A DNA stretch of 64,000 nt, taken from contig NZ_CP026004.1 in assembly GCF_003086895.1 (NCBI RefSeq), positions 4,112,684-4,176,683 on the forward strand, written 5' to 3'. Positions 59,523 through 64,000 of the stretch are shown piece by piece. The position numbers were made by a program, and so were the translations under genes. Position 1 is the first letter of the stretch. Each line of letters starts with the position of its first letter. The DNA comes from Stenotrophomonas sp. ESTM1D_MKCIP4_1 (lineage in GTDB: Bacteria; Pseudomonadota; Gammaproteobacteria; Xanthomonadales; Xanthomonadaceae). The notes beneath the pieces were generated by a model that saw only the letters and a program-made list of their open reading frames with translations, made no database searches and was not told the DNA's origin.

Positions 59523-60824
59523 TCAGGCCACCGCGGCCAGCGCGTCCACCAGCGCATCCATCTGCTGTGGCCGGGTGAACACCGATGGCGTGACCCGCAC
59601 GCAGGCGCCCGATTCCAGGCCATCGCGGTGAGTGGTGAACACGCGGTGCTCATCCAGCAGCCGCTTCTGCAGCGCCATGTTGTCGGCCACACTGGTACGC
59701 CCGCGCAGGCGGAAGCTGGCCAGCGCGCTGGCCAATGCAGGGTCCGGCGAGGACAGCACTTCCAGGTGCGCCATCTGCCGCGCAGGCACGGTCCAGCGCT
59801 CGCGCAGGTAGCGCAGGCGTGCCTGCTTGTTGGCCGCGCCGATGCGCTGGTGCAGTGCGATGGCTTCAGGCAGCGCCAGGTACGCGGCGAAGTTGACCGT
59901 ACCGGTATGCACCCGGCTGCCCACGCGGCCATCGTCGGCCTCGCCCATGTACGGGTCGAGATCGGCCACGCGGCCCTTGCGCACGTACATCGCGCCGACG
60001 CCCACCGGTGCACCGATCCATTTGTGCAGGTTGATGCCCACGAAATCGGCCTTCAGGTCCGGCACGGCATAGGCAATCTGGCCGAAACCATGGGCCGCAT
60101 CGACGATGACATCAATGCCTCGTGCCCGCGCACGCTCGGCGATTTCAGCCACCGGCAGCACCAGGCCATGGCGGTGGCTGACCTGGGTCAGCAGCACCAG
60201 CTTCAACCTGGGCAGGCGCGCGAACGCGGCGTCATAGGCCTGCAGGATCTGCGCGGCGTCGGGCACGGCCGGCAGCGCGATGCGTTCCACCTGCACGCCA
60301 CGACGCTGCTGCAGCCAGCGCATGGCGCCGATCATGCTGTCGTAGTCCACGTCGGCGTACAGCACCTGGTCGCCGGGCGAAAGGCGGTTGTAGCCACCAA
60401 TCAGCGCCAGCATCGCCTCGGTGGCGCCACGGGTCAGCGCGATCTCATCGGCACCCACGCCCAGCATGTCCGCCACCTGGCGGTGCACGGCCATGAACTG
60501 CGCGGGGAACGTGTGCCGCCCATACCAGGCGTTGCCACGGTTCACCTCGGCGGTATGGCGCTGGTAGCTGGCCAGCGTTTCGCGCCCCATCGCACCCCAG
60601 TAGCCGTTTTCCAGATGGTTCACTTCGTCGGTGATGTCGAAGTGGCTGGCCACGGCGGCCCAGTAGCCTTCATCGCGGGCCAGCACGTCCGGCGCCACGG
60701 TCGTTGCGGGAATCTGCATGGGCGCAGGGTAGCGCGCCGCTGCCATGGCAGGCAGTGAAGACAATGCGGCGGCGGCCGGCAGCAGGGTGCCGGCGCGCAG
60801 CAGGGTACGGCGGCGGCTGTCCAT
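59523..60824 (-). CDS. Tat-exported class V aminotransferase-fold PLP enzyme
   Basis: A 433-residue protein related to isopenicillin-N epimerase. The N-terminus MDSRRRTLLRAGTLLPAAAAL has a twin-arginine-like signal and an A-x-A site, so the enzyme probably acts in the periplasm. The PLP lysine is K268 in GINLHKWIGAPVG; D242 and H245 are in IDVIVDAAHGFGQ; the phosphate-side loop is TRGATEAML. Its ATG overlaps the stop of the TonB-receptor frame by one base (TGATG). Periplasmic PLP enzymes with a dedicated receptor suggest modification of an imported peptide or amino acid derivative. Confidence 0.88.
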   Translation of the reverse strand: MDSRRRTLLRAGTLLPAAAALSSLPAMAAARYPAPMQIPATTVAPDVLARDEGYWAAVASHFDITDEVNHLENGYWGAMGRETLASYQRHTAEVNRGNAWYGRHTFPAQFMAVHRQVADMLGVGADEIALTRGATEAMLALIGGYNRLSPGDQVLYADVDYDSMIGAMRWLQQRRGVQVERIALPAVPDAAQILQAYDAAFARLPRLKLVLLTQVSHRHGLVLPVAEIAERARARGIDVIVDAAHGFGQIAYAVPDLKADFVGINLHKWIGAPVGVGAMYVRKGRVADLDPYMGEADDGRVGSRVHTGTVNFAAYLALPEAIALHQRIGAANKQARLRYLRERWTVPARQMAHLEVLSSPDPALASALASFRLRGRTSVADNMALQKRLLDEHRVFTTHRDGLESGACVRVTPSVFTRPQQMDALVDALAAVA

Positions 60825-63229
60825 CAGAAGGTCAGCCGGTACTGCGCGTACACGTTGGCACCGTCGGTGTCGTAAGGCGCGTTGCGCGAGTAGATCAGGC
60901 CACGGCTGGCCTGGAAGGTCGCCTCGTCCGGGTAACGGTCGAACACGTTGTCCACGCCCACGCGCAGGCTGTGCTGCGCGTTGATGCGGTAGCCCACGGC
61001 CAGGTCCAGGAAGGTCATGTCACCGAAGCGCTGGTAGATATCGCCGGTTGCATTGCCGGTGGAATCGGTTCAGGCACCGTAGTAGCGCACGCGCGCCATC
61101 AGCGACCACGCGCCCACATCCCAGCTGCCGGTGAAGCTGCCCTTGTGCTCGGGCAGGCGGTCCTCGAACAGCACGCGCTGGGTTTCGTTGGTGGCCACCG
61201 ACGTGCTGCCGTTGTCCACGCGGGTGCGGTTGAAGTTGTAGGCCAGGGTCAGCGTCATGCGGCCGGCGCCCAGATCGCGCAGGTAGTTGCCCACCACGTC
61301 CACGCCCGTGGTGGTGGTGTCGAAATCGTTGGTGAAGTAGTTGACCGAGGTGTAGCCCAGCGGATTGGGCGTGCCGGCCGGGATGGCGAAGCTGGCCGAC
61401 TGGCTGAAGCGGTCGCTGAGCTGGATGCGGTACACATCCACCGAACCGGACAGGCCCACATCGGTGCGCCAGGTCAGGCCCAGCGAGGCGGTGCGCGATT
61501 CTTCCGGGGTAAGCGGCTTGGCGCCGAGCAGCTGCGCCAGCGGATCATTCGGCGACAGGCGGCCGCTGGTGAAGATCTGCAGGGTGCGGGTGTCCAGGCC
61601 CTGGGTGGTGCTGGTGGTGTTCAACTGCGCCGGGGTAGGCGCGCGGAAGCCAGTGGACAGCGTGCCACGCAGGGCGACATCCGGCGTGATCGCAAAACGT
61701 GCGGACAGCTTGCCATCGACCGTGCTGCCGAAGCTGGAGAAGTCTTCGTAGCGGCCAGCCGCACCGATGCTCCAGCGCTCGCCCAGCGGTACTTCCATAT
61801 CGATGTAGGCGGCATGGCTGCGCTGGTCCCACGTGCCTGCCTGGCTGGCCGAGAAGCCCGGTGCGCCATTGGCATTGGCTTCCAGGCCTGCCGCTGCACC
61901 CGGCCCCACCGCGTACGACGCCGGGTCGCCTGCGCGCACCTCATAGGTTTCCTGGCGGAACTCGGCACCGAAGGCGACGTTCACCGGCTTGGCCAGCGCG
62001 GCCACGTCCCATTCGTAGTTGAAATCAACGTTGGCGTTCTTCTCGGTCTGGGTCAGGCGGCCGAGGTCGAAGGACGTCGGGCTGTCCGGGCCAAGCGAGG
62101 CATTGATCGAGTTGTCCAGGCTGTAGTCGATGGCATTGCGGCCATACGACACGCTGGCATCCCAGCGCAGCTTCGGGGTGATTTCGCCGCGCAGGCCACC
62201 CACCAGCTGCAGGTCGTTCTGCACGTTGCCGTACTGCGGGCTGAAGCCCACCGGGTAGATGGAACGCAGGTCCCAGCCGGGGAAGATGGACGTGGTGCGA
62301 TAGGCACCGGTGGTGGTGTCCGGATTGCGCCAGTTGAAATCGCTGACGCCATCGCTGTGGCTGTACAGGCCGAACGCATAGATCTCCAGCGTGTCGCTGG
62401 CATTGGCTTTCAGGTTGAAGCCCACGCGGCGGCTTTCCAGTTCCGGCTGGCCCCAGCGCTGCACGGGGTTGGGAACGTCCAGTTCGGGGTGCGCGGCCTG
62501 GAAGGCAATGGCATCGGGGCGCTGGCGCGTCCGCGAGGTGGCATCGGAATTCGACGATTCGGCAAACAGCGCCAGGCTGCCGTAGTCACCCAGCGCCCAG
62601 CCGGTGCGGGCACTGAAATCGCGCGAGGCACCATCGCCCTGCGCGTACTGCGAATAGCCTGCGGTAATCTCGGTGCCGGGGCTGTCTTCCAGAATGATGT
62701 TGATGACGCCGGCAATGGCGTCCGAGCCGTACTGCGCCGATGCACCATCGCGCAGCACTTCAATGCGCTTGATGGCGCTGGTCGGAATCTGCGCAAGGTC
62801 GGCCGCCTGTGCGCCCCGGTTGCCCAGCAACGCGCTGCGGTGGAACCGGCGGCCGTTGACCAGCACCAGGGTCTGGTCCGGCGACAGGCCGCGCAGCGTG
62901 GCCGGGCGTACGAACACCTGCCCGTCGGCCATCGGCAGGCGCTGCACCACGAACGACGGCACCAGCTGCGCCAGTACGTCCTTCAGATCGGTGGAATCGA
63001 CGGACTGGATGTCCTGCTTGGTGAACACATCCACCGGCGCCAGTGTTTCAAACTGGGTGCGGTTGGACGCGCGGGTGCCGGTGACCAGCATGGCATCCAG
63101 CTGCGTAGGCGCGGCATGGGTACCGCTGCCGGTGGTGTCTGCCGTACTGGCATCTGCTGCGATCGCGCCTCCTGCGCTGACCATGGAAAGGGCGAGGAGG
63201 ATGGAACGCGACAGCATGGAACGATGCAC
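60824..63229 (-). pseudogene. TonB-dependent receptor interrupted by an in-frame stop
   Basis: Signal peptide (ILLALSMVSAGGAIAA), plug domain (LDAMLVTGTRASNRTQFETLAPVDVF; LRGLSPDQTLVLVNGRRFH; IEVLRDGASAQYGSDAIAGVIN) and a 22-strand-type barrel are all present. Codon 720 is TGA (61072-61070), after RVRYYGA. Translation continues perfectly in frame (TDSTGNATGDIYQRFGDM...RVGVDNVFDRYP) to the real end NVYAQYRLTF at 60824. One G-to-A change of a TGG tryptophan explains it. GTG 63229 with GGAG seven bases away is the likely start (ATG 63217 also possible), giving 801 residues if read through. The truncated 719-residue product lacks the last few strands and the C-terminal Phe needed for assembly. 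Confidence 0.9.
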
Positions 63230-63428
63230 GGCAGGACTCCAGGAATGCACGACAAGGCCAGGACAAGCCGCGCAGTCTCGGCACACTGTGTGAAACCGGC
63301 ATGACGTGAACGCGACAGGAGCAAGTCGCGCAGAGATGGCCAGTAGATCCACGCCATGCGTGAATGGGCCGCACGCGAATTGCGCACGTACTAGAATCGA
63401 AACATCGCGCACGCAAGGAGACCGCATC

Positions 63429-64000
63429 ATGCGCCTGCTTCACCTCACCCTTCCGGTGTCCGACGCGGATACGGTGGCGGCCTGGTTCCACGACGTGCTG
63501 CAGCTGCGCGTGGTCGGCCACCACGTGCACATCGGCTGGAGCACGATCGAACTGCAACCGGCGAACGGACAGCCGCTGGGCGGCGTGCACCTGGCCTTCA
63601 ACGTGCCGGACAACCGCTTTGCCGACGCCATCGCATGGCTGCGCGAACGTGTGCCGCTGCAGCGCAATCCCGAGGGCATCGATTACTTCGCGCTGGAAAG
63701 CAACTGGCAATCACAGTCGGTGTACTTCACCGGTCCAGACGGGCTGATCCTGGAACTGATCGGGCGGAAGCGCCTGCCGGCCGGCACGCGCAGTGGCGCA
63801 TTCCACGGGAGTGAACTGACCTGCCTGAGTGAAGTGGGCCTGCCCAGCGCGGATGTGGATGCGGTGCGCGCCGACGCAAGCGCGCGCTTCGGGCTGCAAC
63901 CGCTCAGCCCGCCCTCGCCGCAGTTCGCGCCGATGGGCGATGACGAAGGGCTGTTGATCGTGGTGGCCGCCGACCGCCGCTGGTTCCCCGGACAGAAGGA
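63429..64000 (+). CDS. VOC/glyoxalase-family protein, 3' end outside window
   Basis: ATG 63429 follows AAGGAG. The first domain (MRLLHLTLPVSDADTVAAWFHDVLQLRVV; VHLAFNVPDNRFADAIAWLRERVP; SVYFTGPDGLILELIGR) is a complete VOC module with His/Glu metal-ligand positions. A second similar module begins at about residue 130 (LTCLSEVGLPSADVDAVRADASARFGL), so the protein is a two-module VOC enzyme like bleomycin-resistance or dioxygenase relatives. The window ends inside it, so length is unknown. It is divergent from the TonB-receptor gene. Confidence 0.85.
   Translation, partial: MRLLHLTLPVSDADTVAAWFHDVLQLRVVGHHVHIGWSTIELQPANGQPLGGVHLAFNVPDNRFADAIAWLRERVPLQRNPEGIDYFALESNWQSQSVYFTGPDGLILELIGRKRLPAGTRSGAFHGSELTCLSEVGLPSADVDAVRADASARFGLQPLSPPSPQFAPMGDDEGLLIVVAADRRWFPGQK

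Noticed and set aside
61070..61072. TGA as selenocysteine in the TonB receptor
   Set aside because: No SECIS-like hairpin is evident after the codon, and TonB receptors are not selenoproteins. A TGG-to-TGA change is simpler.
60704..63304. An 866-codon frame antisense to the TonB receptor
   Set aside because: The receptor frame shows plug and barrel motifs; the antisense frame does not resemble any family.

Overview
The window is a chromosomal segment of a high-GC gammaproteobacterium of the Stenotrophomonas maltophilia group (Xanthomonadaceae). The main evidence is the many short palindromes that begin or end with GTAG/CTAC and have a GTCGAC-rich stem, which are the SMAG repeats of S. maltophilia. 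The gene content (SpeA/SpeE, LpxO, UbiK, P-II, ComM, two-component systems of Xanthomonad type) agrees. No rRNA, tRNA, CRISPR array, transposase, integrase or prophage structural gene was seen. The only broken genes at the edges are a 5'-truncated FAD oxidoreductase (left) and a VOC protein cut by the right end.

Positions 1-10.9 kb are mostly core: a secreted protein, two PepSY proteins flanking the start of a PhoPQ-like two-component system, divergent speA/speE (putrescine and spermidine synthesis), divergent lpxO and a WaaP/RIO-like kinase (probable lipid A/LPS modification), glnK/glnB and ubiK. SMAG tandem arrays with 45-bp and 124-bp periods lie between them. Positions 10.9-18.3 kb hold comM and peroxiredoxin/DsbA-like redox genes, mixed with decaying genes: a frameshifted CPBP protease, a doubly frameshifted Abi-like gene and a 5'-truncated mqo.

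Positions 18.4-24.7 kb are one tightly overlapping six-gene operon on the minus strand: AraC regulator, isochorismatase-like hydrolase, DoxX, Tat-exported amidohydrolase, AlgE-like porin and an MFS exporter with a C-terminal soluble domain. It looks like a self-regulated uptake/conversion/export unit for an unknown small molecule. Positions 25.4-34 kb carry two paralogous systems, each a giant beta-propeller (Reg_prop/Y_Y_Y) histidine kinase plus a NarL-type regulator, in opposite orientation.

Positions 34-50.4 kb are an accessory, less GC-rich stretch of detoxification genes. Two minus-strand operons (SDR, pirin, VOC-NTF2 fusion, ABM monooxygenase; and MFS, alpha/beta-hydrolase, epoxide hydrolase, ABM monooxygenase) sit next to a divergent LysR gene. 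A GlxA-type regulator faces two SDRs and an AhpD-like protein, and a TetR gene with a perfect palindromic operator precedes a DUF1348 protein. This stretch also contains gene remnants and four copies of a GTCCGC...GCGGAC palindrome.

Positions 50.4-53.1 kb form an arsenic cluster (acr3-arsC-arsR, divergent arsH). Positions 53.1-60 kb contain a remarkably structured nested inverted-repeat leader before a small unknown gene, seven copies of a GGGGTCAGA...TCTGACCCC palindrome, a HAD phosphatase, ExoD, a PQQ-type lipoprotein dehydrogenase with a DUF2231 partner and several hypotheticals. Positions 59.5-63.2 kb hold a TonB-dependent receptor interrupted by one in-frame TGA, coupled to a Tat-exported class V PLP enzyme.

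Several accessory genes are broken by single-base changes in short G or C runs. These may be real decay or phase variation, or they may be assembly errors; raw reads would decide.
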